NCBI GenBank assembly: GCA_035577545.1
Contig: DATLVI010000022.1
Location: forward strand, 122,924-186,923
DNA from: Verrucomicrobiia bacterium
Lineage (GTDB): Bacteria > Verrucomicrobiota > Verrucomicrobiia > Palsa-1439
Length of the DNA: 64,000 nucleotides
Reading direction: 5' to 3'
Below, one piece after another: positions 38,654 through 49,430 of this stretch; the stretch's first letter is position 1, and the number at the start of each line of letters is the position of its first letter. The translations under genes and the position numbers were made by a program. The notes beneath the pieces are model-generated. The model ran no database searches. It was not told the origin of the DNA and worked only from the letters and a program-made list of their open reading frames with translations.

Positions 38654-38941
38654 TTATTCCAAAATCCCGAGGATCTGACTCTCTTCCATGATCAGATACT
38701 CTTTGCCATCGATCTTGATCTCCGTGCCACCATACTTGCTGATCAGCACGCGATCACCCTTCTTCACCTCAAACGGAATGAGTTTCCCGTCCTCATCGCG
38801 CTTGCCGGTGCCCAGGGCGACTACCTTGCCCTCCTGGGGCTTCTCTTTGGCGGTATCCGGAATGATGATTCCGCCCTTCTTCACTTCCTGCTCTTCAACC
38901 GGCTGCACCAGCACCCGATCGCCCAATGGTTTTACGCTCAT
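38654..38941 (-). CDS. groES: co-chaperonin GroES
   Basis: 95-aa lid of the GroEL chamber: [20 protein letters not shown] at the start, mobile loop [19 protein letters not shown], and [20 protein letters not shown] near the end. The ATG at 38941 is used; a GTG four codons upstream sits directly against AGGAG and is too close to it. Upstream is a 62-bp palindromic element (38972-39033). Confidence 0.97.
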   Translation of the reverse strand: MSVKPLGDRVLVQPVEEQEVKKGGIIIPDTAKEKPQEGKVVALGTGKRDEDGKLIPFEVKKGDRVLISKYGGTEIKIDGKEYLIMEESQILGILE

Positions 38942-38971
38942 CGTTTTCTGCACTCCTGTTGGTTCGTGTTG

Positions 38972-39033
38972 TTGTAGCGGCGGTCTGCGACCGTCGCCTC
39001 GGTTAAATCGGCGCTCACAGAGCGCCGCTACAA
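38972..39033. repeat. GTAGCGGCG palindromic repeat element
   Basis: 62-bp element bounded by perfect 11-bp inverted repeats TTGTAGCGGCG / CGCCGCTACAA. Inside are two hairpins: CGGTC-TGC-GACCG, and CGGCGCTC-ACA-GAGCGCCG. A half copy at 31775-31797 keeps a perfect stem with different bases. It lies between dnaK and groES, in the groES upstream region. Confidence 0.7.
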
Positions 39034-39057
39034 AATGAATGCGGTGTCGCTACCGCC

Positions 39058-41013
<1,956 letters not shown>

Positions 41014-41248
41014 TGTAGTGGTGCTCCTCTCCGAGCATTGAAAATCCGCCAGTTCCTTTAGCAATGCCAATGCCATGAAATTTATTTTGTGTGCAAGCTA
41101 TTATTGCGCAGTTTGTTAGGAAACATCCAACAAGCGAAGCAGGTGCGCCATGTCTCAGTCCATGTCACACATCTTCGACTTCCACTGTCTCACACGCGCC
41201 ATCGTGTCACAGCTTGACCAGCCCATTGCTGATGGTCAGAATCGCCGC

Positions 41249-42211
41249 ATGAGTTGGAATGTCTTCGTGACCCGCCGCATCCCGCCCGAGGGCATCGATC
41301 TGCTTCGCCAAAGCGGCGTGGACATCCGCTTGCACGACGAAGAAACGCCTTTGCCACGCACTGAACTCCTGGCGCTAGCGCGCTCCTGCGACGGTGTCGT
41401 CATCGGGGGTGGCGAACGCGTCGATGCTGAATTCCTCGACGCGGCGCCAAAACTTAAAGTCGTTTCCTGTATCGCGGTCGGCTACGACAACGTCGATCTC
41501 GCGGAGGCCACACGCCGCCGAGTTCTTGTTACCAACACACCCGATGTCCTCACCGATGCGGTCGCCGATCTCACGTGGGCGCTTATCCTTGGTGTCGCGC
41601 GCCGTGTCGTCGAAGGCGACGCTCTCACTCGTTCCGGTAAATGGCAGGGCCTGTCGCCCACGCTATTGCGCGGCGTCGACGTGGCGGGCAAGACCCTCGG
41701 TATCGTCGGGGCCGGCCGCATCGGCGCGGCGGTTGCCAAACGCGGCACCGGTTTTTCGATGCGCCTGCTGTATTTTGCGCGCAGTACGAAGCCCGAGATG
41801 GATGCGCTCGGCGGCAGGCGCGTCTCCTTCGATGAGGTTCTGCGAGAATCCGATTTTCTTTGCGTCCATGTCCCCTTGACGCCCGACACGAGGCACCTGT
41901 TCGGCGCGGCAGAGTTTCGGAAGATGAAACCAATGGCGTTTTTCATCAACATGGCGCGCGGCGCGGTGGTCAATGAGGCAGCGCTGGTGCAGGCGTTACG
42001 CGAAGGTTGGATCGCGGGCGCGGGACTGGATGTTTACGAGCACGAGCCGCAGATCAGCCCAGAATTGGCGTCGATGCCGAATACCCTTTTACTGCCTCAC
42101 CTCGGCAGTGCAACCATCGAGACGCGTCGTCGCATGTCAATCCTGGCGGCAGAGAATCTGCTGGCGGTGCTGGACCGTCGCCCGTGTCCGAACGTCGTTA
42201 ACCCTTTTTGA
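41249..42211 (+). CDS. D-2-hydroxyacid dehydrogenase (glyoxylate/hydroxypyruvate reductase-like)
   Basis: 320-aa NAD(P)-dependent dehydrogenase. Rossmann motif GKTLGIVGAGRIGAAVAKRG; catalytic Arg in NMARGAVVNEAALVQAL, Glu in GAGLDVYEHEP, His in LLPHLGSAT. Closest by eye to GyaR-type D-glycerate dehydrogenase/glyoxylate reductase. The ATG at 41249 (SWNVFVTRRIPPEG) is preferred over 41150 because homology begins there. Its 3' end overlaps the convergent pdxB by 14 bp. Confidence 0.88.
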   Translation: MSWNVFVTRRIPPEGIDLLRQSGVDIRLHDEETPLPRTELLALARSCDGVVIGGGERVDAEFLDAAPKLKVVSCIAVGYDNVDLAEATRRRVLVTNTPDVLTDAVADLTWALILGVARRVVEGDALTRSGKWQGLSPTLLRGVDVAGKTLGIVGAGRIGAAVAKRGTGFSMRLLYFARSTKPEMDALGGRRVSFDEVLRESDFLCVHVPLTPDTRHLFGAAEFRKMKPMAFFINMARGAVVNEAALVQALREGWIAGAGLDVYEHEPQISPELASMPNTLLLPHLGSATIETRRRMSILAAENLLAVLDRRPCPNVVNPF

Positions 42212-43322
42212 AACCAAGAGCTGCGAACTTGCGCTGCAGCCGGTCAGGAGCACCTGATAATACCGCGCTCATATTAAAGAACTCACGCCGCACAGGATAT
42301 TCTGCACGAAGTTTGTCGAATCGACAGACATCCGTGCGCAACGCTGTATCGTCCGCTGAAATGTTGTAAACACGTTCGATAACGCCCCGCAATACGTCTT
42401 CATCGTCCTCCTCGTTGCGAAAGTGGGCTTTGAAACGCGGTTCCGGCGGCGGTGGCAGTATCGGCTCCCAACCGGGTTTGACGCCAAAGGATTCGCAAAA
42501 AGCGCGATAGATCATTCGAGTGCCATTCACCTTGCCGTCAAAGCTGTAGCCCGCGATGTGGGGTGTGCCGATGTCGATAACGTCCAGCAACTCTGGTGAA
42601 ATGTTCGGCTCATTTTCCCAGACATCCAGCACAACACCTCCAATCTTTCCCCCATCAATTGCTTTGAGTAGATCTTTGTCGTCAATCACAGCACCTCGTG
42701 AGGTGTTAATAAGAATCGGCAGTCGGTCTTCTAAAGCAGCGAGCGCATCCCTTGCGACCAGATGGTACGTGGAGTGCGCGCCCGATTTTGTGAGTGGGAC
42801 ATGCAATGAAATGATGTCCGCCTCGGAGAGTACCCGATCAATCGCGACATAGTCACGGAGACGCTCAGCGCGCGCGCGCGGCGGATCGTTCTGGAGTACG
42901 CGCATGCCAAGCGCCTCGGCATTGCGGACAACGCGTGAGCCGACGTGACCCACGCCGATGACCCCCAGCGTTTTGTCGCGGAGTCGAAATCTCTGCCGGT
43001 GGGCCATTTCCAGCATGGCCGCCACCACATATTCCGCCACGGAATTCGCATTACTGCCCTGGGCGCTGGCAAAGCCGATACCCTCCGCGGATAGGTATGC
43101 TTGATCGACATGGTCGGTGCCGATGGTGGCCGTGCCAACAAATTTCACCGAACTGCCATCCAGCAACGCGGCGTTCACCGGAGTGACCGACCGGACGAGC
43201 AGCGCATCGGCGTCGCGCACCGATCCAGCCGTAATCTCGCGCCCGGGCACCAGCCCCACCTCGCCCAGGGGGCCAAATGCCTCCTGCACGAGGGGGATAT
43301 TTGGATCGGCGACAATTCTCAT
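42198..43322 (-). CDS. pdxB: erythronate-4-phosphate dehydrogenase
   Basis: Oxidises 4-phosphoerythronate in the DXP-independent pyridoxal-phosphate route. The 374-aa product has RIVADPNIPLVQEAFGPLGE at the start, Rossmann motif LGVIGVGHVGSRVVRNAEAL, catalytic INTSRGAVIDDKDLL and the PdxB-specific GTPHIAGYSFDGKVNGT, followed by the C-terminal dimerisation domain. The ATG at 43322 is used rather than 43337. It is the second 2-hydroxyacid dehydrogenase here, tail to tail with the first. Confidence 0.93.
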   Translation of the reverse strand: MRIVADPNIPLVQEAFGPLGEVGLVPGREITAGSVRDADALLVRSVTPVNAALLDGSSVKFVGTATIGTDHVDQAYLSAEGIGFASAQGSNANSVAEYVVAAMLEMAHRQRFRLRDKTLGVIGVGHVGSRVVRNAEALGMRVLQNDPPRARAERLRDYVAIDRVLSEADIISLHVPLTKSGAHSTYHLVARDALAALEDRLPILINTSRGAVIDDKDLLKAIDGGKIGGVVLDVWENEPNISPELLDVIDIGTPHIAGYSFDGKVNGTRMIYRAFCESFGVKPGWEPILPPPPEPRFKAHFRNEEDDEDVLRGVIERVYNISADDTALRTDVCRFDKLRAEYPVRREFFNMSAVLSGAPDRLQRKFAALGFKKG

Positions 43323-43416
43323 ATATAAATGATACAATCAGTCTAACAATGATTTTGGCGTTTGACGATGGCGGAGCGCGCGGGTATTCTCGCCACTCCC
43401 TACGGGAGAGATTGAT

Positions 43417-45102
43417 ATGTTTATAGCTCACGGCGAACGATTACAAAGATGGGGCCCCTGGATTCTGGGAGGCGTGCTGTTGCTGTTGGTCCCGAGCTTC
43501 GTCGTGATGTTCAGCCCATCGGCTTCCCTGAAACAACAGCGCACGGAATTGCCGACGATCGGCGGCAAGCCCGTAAACTTCGCTGATTTTCAGAGCGCCA
43601 AGAACGTCGTGATGACCGAGATCGTATTCAGCAGTGGCCGTCAGCCCGCTCGTTCCCTTGAATTCGAAGACCAGCTCAACATCGAGGCTGTGCAGCGTCT
43701 CATCTTGCTGCGCAAGGCCAGGGAATTCGGCATCAGCGCCAGCGACGATGAAGTGGTCCAGCAGCTTCGCATGCTGCCCGCCTTTCTGAACGAACAGAAG
43801 CAGTTCGACCCCGATCGCTACCAGCGTTACGTGAACTTTCTGAACAACCTCAGCATCAGCGAAGCGCAGTTGGCGGAGACCATTCGCGAGCAAATCGAGT
43901 TGTCACGCCTCCGCGCGCTGGTTGCCACCGCGGCGAAGGTCACCCCGGCTGAGTTGAAGCTCGCGTATACACCACTACACGAAGAGACAACGATCGACTA
44001 CGTTGAGTTCAACGGGGCCGACCGCAAGGAAAAATTCACGGTCAAAGACGACGAGGCCAAAGCGTTCTATGACCAGAATAAAGAGAAGTTCCGCAAGCCC
44101 GCGCAGGTCAAAGTCCGCGAGGTCTACTTCACGATTTCCGAGGCCCGGAAGTCCGTCACGCTCGGCGAGGGTGAGATTGGGGAGTATTACGAACTCAACA
44201 AGAATAAATATCTCGACGACCAGAAGAAACCCAGGCTGTTGGCCGATGTGAAGGACGAAGTGAAGAAGGACCTGCTCGACCTCCGCGCGGAGCGGCTCGC
44301 GGGAGACCGTGCGACCGGGTTTTCGGTCAAACTCGTGCACGAGCCGGGGGCGGCCCGTCCCGATTTTGCGAAGATCGCGGCGGATTTCGGCATCACGCCG
44401 CACGAGACGGACTTCTTCAGTTTGCGGGGCACGGTTGCCGGCGTCAGCGCCGGGCTGCAGTTCAACCAGGCGGCATTTTCACTGAGCCCGGAAGTACCCT
44501 TCAGCGATCCCGTTCGCGGGGAAGACGGCTATTACGTGATGGAGTATATCGCCAGCAAGCCGAGTGAGGTCCCGCCTTTCGATGAGGTGAAAGAACAGGT
44601 CGTCGATCTCCTGAAACAGCAACAGGCCCGCGATGCCGCAGTCAAGCAAGGTCGTGAACTCGCCGCCAAAGTCAAGGAGGCTGTCACTGCGGGCAAGAAT
44701 TTCAGCGACGTCTGCGCCTCCGCCGGAGTGAAGGCTAGGACGACGGAGCCGTTCACCATCGCGCAGGACACGACCAATATCCCGTTCGCCAACCGAATCA
44801 AGGACATGGCGCTCGGTATGCCGACAAATGCCGTCAGCGACTTTATCCTTACGCCCAACGGAGGTTTGTTCTTCCACGTCAAACAGCGCACCCCGCCGAA
44901 CCCGGAGGATTTCGAGAAGAACAAGGTCCAGTTGGCAGCGCAACTTCTCGACCGCAATCGCCAGGCGCTCTTCGAAGATTGGGCCAATTCAGTGATGCGG
45001 GACGAGCATGTTGAGTACAAGCGCAAGGCGCATCCGCGGCTACAAGAGTCGCCTACCGAAGAAACCGAGCCCGACGAATCGTCGGCTCCCGCAAAAAGCT
45101 AG
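43417..45102 (+). CDS. PpiD/SurA-like periplasmic foldase
   Basis: 561-aa protein with one N-terminal membrane anchor (GPWILGGVLLLLVPSFVVMF, about 13-32), a SurA_N-like helical chaperone region (EAVQRLILLRKAREFGISAS; EAQLAETIREQIELSRLRAL), and parvulin-like segments (GEDGYYVMEYIASKPSEVPP). This is the PpiD architecture: an inner-membrane-tethered chaperone facing the periplasm. The parvulin domain looks degenerate, so isomerase activity is uncertain. The 3' end overlaps the convergent C26 gene by 4 bp. Confidence 0.85.
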   Translation: MFIAHGERLQRWGPWILGGVLLLLVPSFVVMFSPSASLKQQRTELPTIGGKPVNFADFQSAKNVVMTEIVFSSGRQPARSLEFEDQLNIEAVQRLILLRKAREFGISASDDEVVQQLRMLPAFLNEQKQFDPDRYQRYVNFLNNLSISEAQLAETIREQIELSRLRALVATAAKVTPAELKLAYTPLHEETTIDYVEFNGADRKEKFTVKDDEAKAFYDQNKEKFRKPAQVKVREVYFTISEARKSVTLGEGEIGEYYELNKNKYLDDQKKPRLLADVKDEVKKDLLDLRAERLAGDRATGFSVKLVHEPGAARPDFAKIAADFGITPHETDFFSLRGTVAGVSAGLQFNQAAFSLSPEVPFSDPVRGEDGYYVMEYIASKPSEVPPFDEVKEQVVDLLKQQQARDAAVKQGRELAAKVKEAVTAGKNFSDVCASAGVKARTTEPFTIAQDTTNIPFANRIKDMALGMPTNAVSDFILTPNGGLFFHVKQRTPPNPEDFEKNKVQLAAQLLDRNRQALFEDWANSVMRDEHVEYKRKAHPRLQESPTEETEPDESSAPAKS

Positions 45103-45812
45103 GCATCGCGCCCTCGGCACGCCTTCACAAACTCCCGGAAGAGTTTCTGGAATTGGGGCGCCCTTTTCACAAGCCTTTCCGGATGAAACTGCACGCCGCA
45201 ACAAAACCGGGCATCCGGTTTCTCCATCGCCTCAATGACGCCATCGGGCGCGCGCGCGACCACCTCGAAACCAGGCGCGACGCGGTCCAGCACCTGGTGA
45301 TGGCTCGTATTCACACGGTCAAAGCCATCCATCGCACGGTTTAACGTGCCCCGCTTCGTCCACTCGATCTTATGCGCGAAGGCGTCCGGCTGCGGATTGC
45401 GGTGGCCGGCGATGTGTGGCAGCAGCGTGCCGCCGAAGGCCACGTTCATCACCTGGATGCCGCGGCAAATTCCGAACAAGGGTTGGTCGCGCTCCCGCAG
45501 TTTGCGCGCCACGTAGATCTCCATCTCATCCCGCACCTCGTCCGCGCCCGAGATTTTCTTGCGTAGCGTCGCGGACATCCGTGGCGCGTAGAACTTCGCA
45601 GCCACATCGCCGCCACCGGTCAATAGCCAGCCATCGCAAGTCTTAAGAAAATGATCGAGCAATGTTTTGTCGCGTGTTAGCGGCACGATGAGCGGCACGC
45701 CCCCGGCCAGTTCGATAGCCTCCGAGTAGGAGACGCCGCAGAACGAGCCGCGCCCGTCCATCCGTGACCGCAGCGTGATGGCTTCGGGTGTGATGGCGAT
45801 GACAGGTTTCAT
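45099..45812 (-). CDS. class I glutamine amidotransferase-like hydrolase (peptidase C26, PuuD-like)
   Basis: 237-aa gamma-glutamyl hydrolase-type protein. Nucleophile Cys is in LFGICRGIQVMNVAFGG; the His-Glu of the triad are in GVQFHPERL; LLTGGGDV forms the oxyanion region. PuuD relatives cleave gamma-glutamyl-GABA in putrescine breakdown, but no other polyamine gene is here. The start overlaps the MOT1 transporter stop by 4 bp, so the two are coupled; how it relates to molybdate uptake is unclear. Confidence 0.87.
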   Translation of the reverse strand: MKPVIAITPEAITLRSRMDGRGSFCGVSYSEAIELAGGVPLIVPLTRDKTLLDHFLKTCDGWLLTGGGDVAAKFYAPRMSATLRKKISGADEVRDEMEIYVARKLRERDQPLFGICRGIQVMNVAFGGTLLPHIAGHRNPQPDAFAHKIEWTKRGTLNRAMDGFDRVNTSHHQVLDRVAPGFEVVARAPDGVIEAMEKPDARFCCGVQFHPERLVKRAPQFQKLFREFVKACRGRDA

Positions 45813-46945
45813 ATTGTTTGTTGCCGGTTACGCCATAGATAAACCAGCGCGGTCCCAACAATCAATCCTATCGCGTATCCGTACGACAAGCCGGCCGCCA
45901 TCAGTCCCACCAACATCGCGATGAACAGGTCAGGCTTCGAACCAGCGATGTCCCGAACCAGCAGCAGCATGGCGAGCCCCTCAAATGCGAGCATCACACC
46001 GAGAATCGGCTTCGGGAAAACCTGGATCAGTTGTGCGAAGCAGCCGCTGAAGAAAAGGCCCAGCGCCAGGTAGAGGCATCCGTAGATAATGACCGAACCG
46101 CCCGTGCGCGCCCCGAACGTATAGTGCCCCGCCATCCCGCCCGAGCCGTGACAGGTCGGGACGCCGCCAAACCAGGGATTGATCAGGTTCATCATCGAGT
46201 ACGTGAAGCTAATCTGGCGGATCGTCAGCGGGCGTTCCGGAAAAAAATCCTCGGCCACTTGTCGCGTGGCCAGGATTGAGTTGCCCAGCGACAACGGAAT
46301 CTGCGGCACAGCCAGAACAATCAGGCCCGCCAGCAAATCCTCTCGCGTCACCACGTGCAGTTGGGGGAGGTGGAGGCCTGCGCCCCGCCACACCATGCCG
46401 GAATCGACCTTGAAAACAAGCGCGTAGGCGACTCCCAGCGCGATCACGAACAATGCTGCCGGAAACCGGCGGTTGCCCAGCAAGATGATCGTGATGACAA
46501 ACCCGGCTGCCGCCAACGCGTACCCCGCCGCGCCATCCGCCGGGACGTAATCCTTTATGGCGAGCATCGCGAGTTGGAGGCCGAGGCCAAACTGAATCCC
46601 CCGCACCACGGTCTTTGGAACGACACGCGCCAGCCATTCGATCAGGCCCGTCACCGTCAGGACGAGCATGAGTACGCCAATTGCGAGGCCGCCGCCGAAG
46701 AGCACGCCGCCACTCAGTTTTTGCGCAATCACCAGTGCTGCCATTGCTTTCAACGGCTGCACGGGCATCGGAATCCCGTAGCGCAACCCCGTGAAAAGCT
46801 GCATTACGCCAAACATGATCAAGGCGCTCGCCGCGTCGATCCCCGCCACGAGAATCATCGCAATGATGAGCGGCAAGTCGGTCCCGATGTCGCCAAACGC
46901 GCCGGCAAATTCGTTGCGGTCGAAGCGAATCCAACCTTTGCGCAT
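45809..46945 (-). CDS. MOT1-family molybdate/sulfate transporter
   Basis: 378-aa polytopic inner-membrane protein of the MOT1/SulP-related family. Both family signatures are present: EFAGAFGDIGTDLPLIIAMI (about 9-28) and RYGIPMPVQPLKAMAALVIA (about 50-70), with a second QxPLSxGNS-type segment (AVPQIPLSLGNSILATRQVA). About ten membrane segments. It lies in one run with a TupA-like binding protein and a ModE-like regulator, supporting Mo/W oxyanion transport over sulfate. An ATG at 46963 is an alternative start. Confidence 0.87.
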   Translation of the reverse strand: MRKGWIRFDRNEFAGAFGDIGTDLPLIIAMILVAGIDAASALIMFGVMQLFTGLRYGIPMPVQPLKAMAALVIAQKLSGGVLFGGGLAIGVLMLVLTVTGLIEWLARVVPKTVVRGIQFGLGLQLAMLAIKDYVPADGAAGYALAAAGFVITIILLGNRRFPAALFVIALGVAYALVFKVDSGMVWRGAGLHLPQLHVVTREDLLAGLIVLAVPQIPLSLGNSILATRQVAEDFFPERPLTIRQISFTYSMMNLINPWFGGVPTCHGSGGMAGHYTFGARTGGSVIIYGCLYLALGLFFSGCFAQLIQVFPKPILGVMLAFEGLAMLLLVRDIAGSKPDLFIAMLVGLMAAGLSYGYAIGLIVGTALVYLWRNRQQTI

Positions 46946-46977
46946 GGGGGGTGAGTATAACATGCGGAAGAACCAGT

Positions 46978-47886
46978 TCAGTACCCGGCGCCGACCTTGT
47001 AAAAGCGTTGCGGCGCTGTTGCCGCGCCCGAATCCGTGACCGTGACAATGCCACCGGTGCCAGCGATGCCGTTTGTCAGGGGATTCCAGCTGCCGGTGAC
47101 CAAGTTCGTGCTGTATTCGACCGAGTATGAAATGTTGTTTGTCGTGATGAAGCCGATTTTTACATCCGAGCCGACGACCACCAGCGACGTAATCTGCGGA
47201 ATCGGGATCGCCGTAATTTCCAAGAAGGGAAATTGCGAGGGGTCGATAAAATTGCGCGAATGAAACGTGAAGCCAACAGTGCTGTTGGTGGTCGCCGTCA
47301 GGAAAAGACTGACCAGGTTTCCTGTCGAAAGATTACTGACAAAACCGGCGGACGCCCCAAGCGACAGTCGCACCACGCCGTTGGTGCCGCCGTTAACGAA
47401 CGTGCCCAGCGACTTGTCCAGATTGGAGTTCAGGAGGGACGGCTCGTCATTATACACGATGCCGTCGGTTGTGGGATTGTTCGGCTTGCCCGTGCCTTCT
47501 GTCCACGTATTGGTTGCGATCCACCGTATCTCGAACGGGCCGACACCGCCATTAAAGTCGGTGTTGTTAACGTCCGTCTGCTCGAAGACGACCAGGGTGA
47601 CACTGCTTATTCCCCAGCGTCCCGCCCCGTAAATACTGTTGAAATTGCTCGCGACCCCGGACACATCAAACCGCAGGAAGGAGTCCAGCAATCCCGCCTG
47701 CTGACCGATGACATTGGTGGCGATCAACCCTGACACCGACAACGCGCCGGCCCCACCATAATTGTGGGTGGGATCCAATGACCGCACGAAGGTGTCCGCT
47801 ACCGGATAGTTCGTAAGAACGACCTGTGCCGTGACGGAAGAGGCGACCAGGAACCACAGGCAAGCCATCAGAAGCCGGACGTTCAT
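46978..47886 (-). CDS. exported DNRLRE-domain protein with Verrucomicrobia-type C-terminal domain
   Basis: 302-aa secreted protein: signal peptide (about 1-20), DNRLRE-like beta domain (about 22-230, TNYPVADTFVRSLDPTHNYG, GLLDSFLRFDVSG), and a C-terminal module ISYSVEYSTNLVTGSWNPL...FYKVGAGY that also ends the GloVer protein at 52654-54129. It is a clear paralogue of the PEP-CTERM protein at 49414-50205 but lacks the PEP-CTERM tail. It sits between the TupA-like and MOT1 genes, starting 6 bp after the TupA stop. Function is unknown; an adhesive or surface role is a guess. Confidence 0.75.
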   Translation of the reverse strand: MNVRLLMACLWFLVASSVTAQVVLTNYPVADTFVRSLDPTHNYGGAGALSVSGLIATNVIGQQAGLLDSFLRFDVSGVASNFNSIYGAGRWGISSVTLVVFEQTDVNNTDFNGGVGPFEIRWIATNTWTEGTGKPNNPTTDGIVYNDEPSLLNSNLDKSLGTFVNGGTNGVVRLSLGASAGFVSNLSTGNLVSLFLTATTNSTVGFTFHSRNFIDPSQFPFLEITAIPIPQITSLVVVGSDVKIGFITTNNISYSVEYSTNLVTGSWNPLTNGIAGTGGIVTVTDSGAATAPQRFYKVGAGY

Positions 47887-47892
47887 GCGAAT

Positions 47893-48729
47893 TTATTCCG
47901 CCCCTATCGGATAGAACAACGGAACGCCATCAGGCTGCCTGGCGGCGAAGTCTTTCAGGAACTGCTGCCCCTTTTCTGAGGTCAGGTAATCGGCCAACGC
48001 CTGAGCACCCGCCACATTCGCATGGGGGAAACGGTTCACGTTGGCGACCATCACCACGAACGGGCGGCGCATATCGGGGTCGCCGCGGACCATGATTTCC
48101 ATGCCATCCGAGTTGATCTTGCCCTTCACGACGGGAATGCGCCCGACAATCACGTAGGCGTGATGTTTCTGCGCGAACATGACCACACCCTGCCCATTAT
48201 CGCTCTCATCTTTCAGGACCCAGTCGCCCTGCGGCACGAGGCCCGCCTTTTTCCAAAGTTTGTCCGCTACCTGCCGCGCCCCGGCGTCAAAGAAATCCAC
48301 ATACGGTGCGTGTGCCTCAGCAATCTTTCGCAACGCTGCGGCGCCATCCGTCATGCCCTTGATGTGCGCGGGATCGTCGGGCGGTCCGACGATGATCAGT
48401 TCATTGCGCGCCCACGGTTTCATTCCCACAGCATAGCCGTCGGCGACAAGGTCCATCGCGTCGTCGGTCGAGTGCATCGTCAGAAAATCCGCGTCGCCTT
48501 TGCGGAACGATTCGACGAGGACCTGTTTATTTCCCGCCATGACGACCTTCACCTTGTAGCCGGTGTCGGCCTCGAATTGTTTGGCGATCCCCTGCCACAC
48601 GCCTGTCATGATCATGCCGCCGATGATGGCGACGCGAACTGGAGGGTTGGCCGGGGGCGAAGACGGCCCGCAGCCGTTCGCGATGGCAAGAACTGCGGCG
48701 AGGCAAACAGGGAAAAGCCGGCTGCTCAT
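47893..48729 (-). CDS. TupA-like tungstate/molybdate-binding lipoprotein
   Basis: 278-aa solute-binding protein. Lipobox AIANGCGPSS (Cys 20). The fold follows TupA: EADTGYKVKVVMAGNKQVLV, DADFLTMHSTDDAMDLVADG, ARNELIIVGPPDDPAHIKGM and GDWVLKDESDNGQGVVMFA. TupA normally feeds the TupBC ABC transporter, but no ABC permease or ATPase is present; a MOT1 carrier is next door instead. The start overlaps the pseudopilin stop (ATGA). Tungstate versus molybdate preference cannot be read. Confidence 0.82.
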   Translation of the reverse strand: MSSRLFPVCLAAVLAIANGCGPSSPPANPPVRVAIIGGMIMTGVWQGIAKQFEADTGYKVKVVMAGNKQVLVESFRKGDADFLTMHSTDDAMDLVADGYAVGMKPWARNELIIVGPPDDPAHIKGMTDGAAALRKIAEAHAPYVDFFDAGARQVADKLWKKAGLVPQGDWVLKDESDNGQGVVMFAQKHHAYVIVGRIPVVKGKINSDGMEIMVRGDPDMRRPFVVMVANVNRFPHANVAGAQALADYLTSEKGQQFLKDFAARQPDGVPLFYPIGAE

Positions 48730-49430
48730 GGCAACGGCGCCTGGTTGATGCCGGCGGTAAGTGTTTGCCAGCGGATGTCCGGCCGCGTCGGCTCGCCAAC
48801 ACCGCAGCCGAGATAGTCACCCGCAAACGAATCTACGCGTCCATCTACGAAGACAACGTTGGCTCGTCCAGAATGCCGCGCCATAACAGTGTATCCTAAT
48901 TGCGACGGGACCGTGGATGAATATTGGCCGGACGCGTCCGCCATGAAAGCGAGTTGCTCCGGCTTGGGAATCTCCGGCAGCCGATGTTGGTCCGGGCGAA
49001 TCCACGGTGAGAGGTACATGTTCATCGCATAGGGCAGAAAATAGGTGCCCCCCGGATTTTTCGCGCTCGGGTCGATAAATATTGATGACGAATCGCCCGC
49101 CTGTGGCCGTACGCCTTGCGCAACCAAATTACTGTAGGACTGCGACCCGAAATAGCGCGGCAGGCAGTTGAACCAATCTTCCGGGCGATTGATCAGCATC
49201 AACGGTTGGACCCCCTGGCCGCGGCGTGGGATATACTCGTTGTAGTCGCCGATGTACAACTGCAATGCGAGGCCCCACTGCCGGAGATTACCGGCGCAGC
49301 GGGCGCTCTCCCCCCGTGCGCGAGTCTTTCCCAGCGCACTAAGCACCATGGCCGCCAGTACCCCGATGATCGCTATGACCACCAGCAGTTCGATCAGAGT
49401 GAACGCCGCTCGTCTAGTCGGCGGCCGCAT
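48726..49430 (-). CDS. prepilin-like (type II pseudopilin) protein
   Basis: 234-aa protein with a class III signal: short basic leader, then AAFTLIELLVVIAIIGVLAA with Glu at +5 after the predicted PilD cleavage. The C-terminal domain has IDPSAKNPGGTYFLPYAMN and VVFVDGRVDSFAGDYLG, the H-X9-DG-type end of verrucomicrobial pseudopilins (DUF1559-like). The start at 49430 overlaps the upstream PEP-CTERM gene by 17 bp, and the stop overlaps the TupA-like start by 4 bp. A pseudopilin tightly coupled to a binding protein is unusual. Confidence 0.85.
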   Translation of the reverse strand: MRPPTRRAAFTLIELLVVIAIIGVLAAMVLSALGKTRARGESARCAGNLRQWGLALQLYIGDYNEYIPRRGQGVQPLMLINRPEDWFNCLPRYFGSQSYSNLVAQGVRPQAGDSSSIFIDPSAKNPGGTYFLPYAMNMYLSPWIRPDQHRLPEIPKPEQLAFMADASGQYSSTVPSQLGYTVMARHSGRANVVFVDGRVDSFAGDYLGCGVGEPTRPDIRWQTLTAGINQAPLP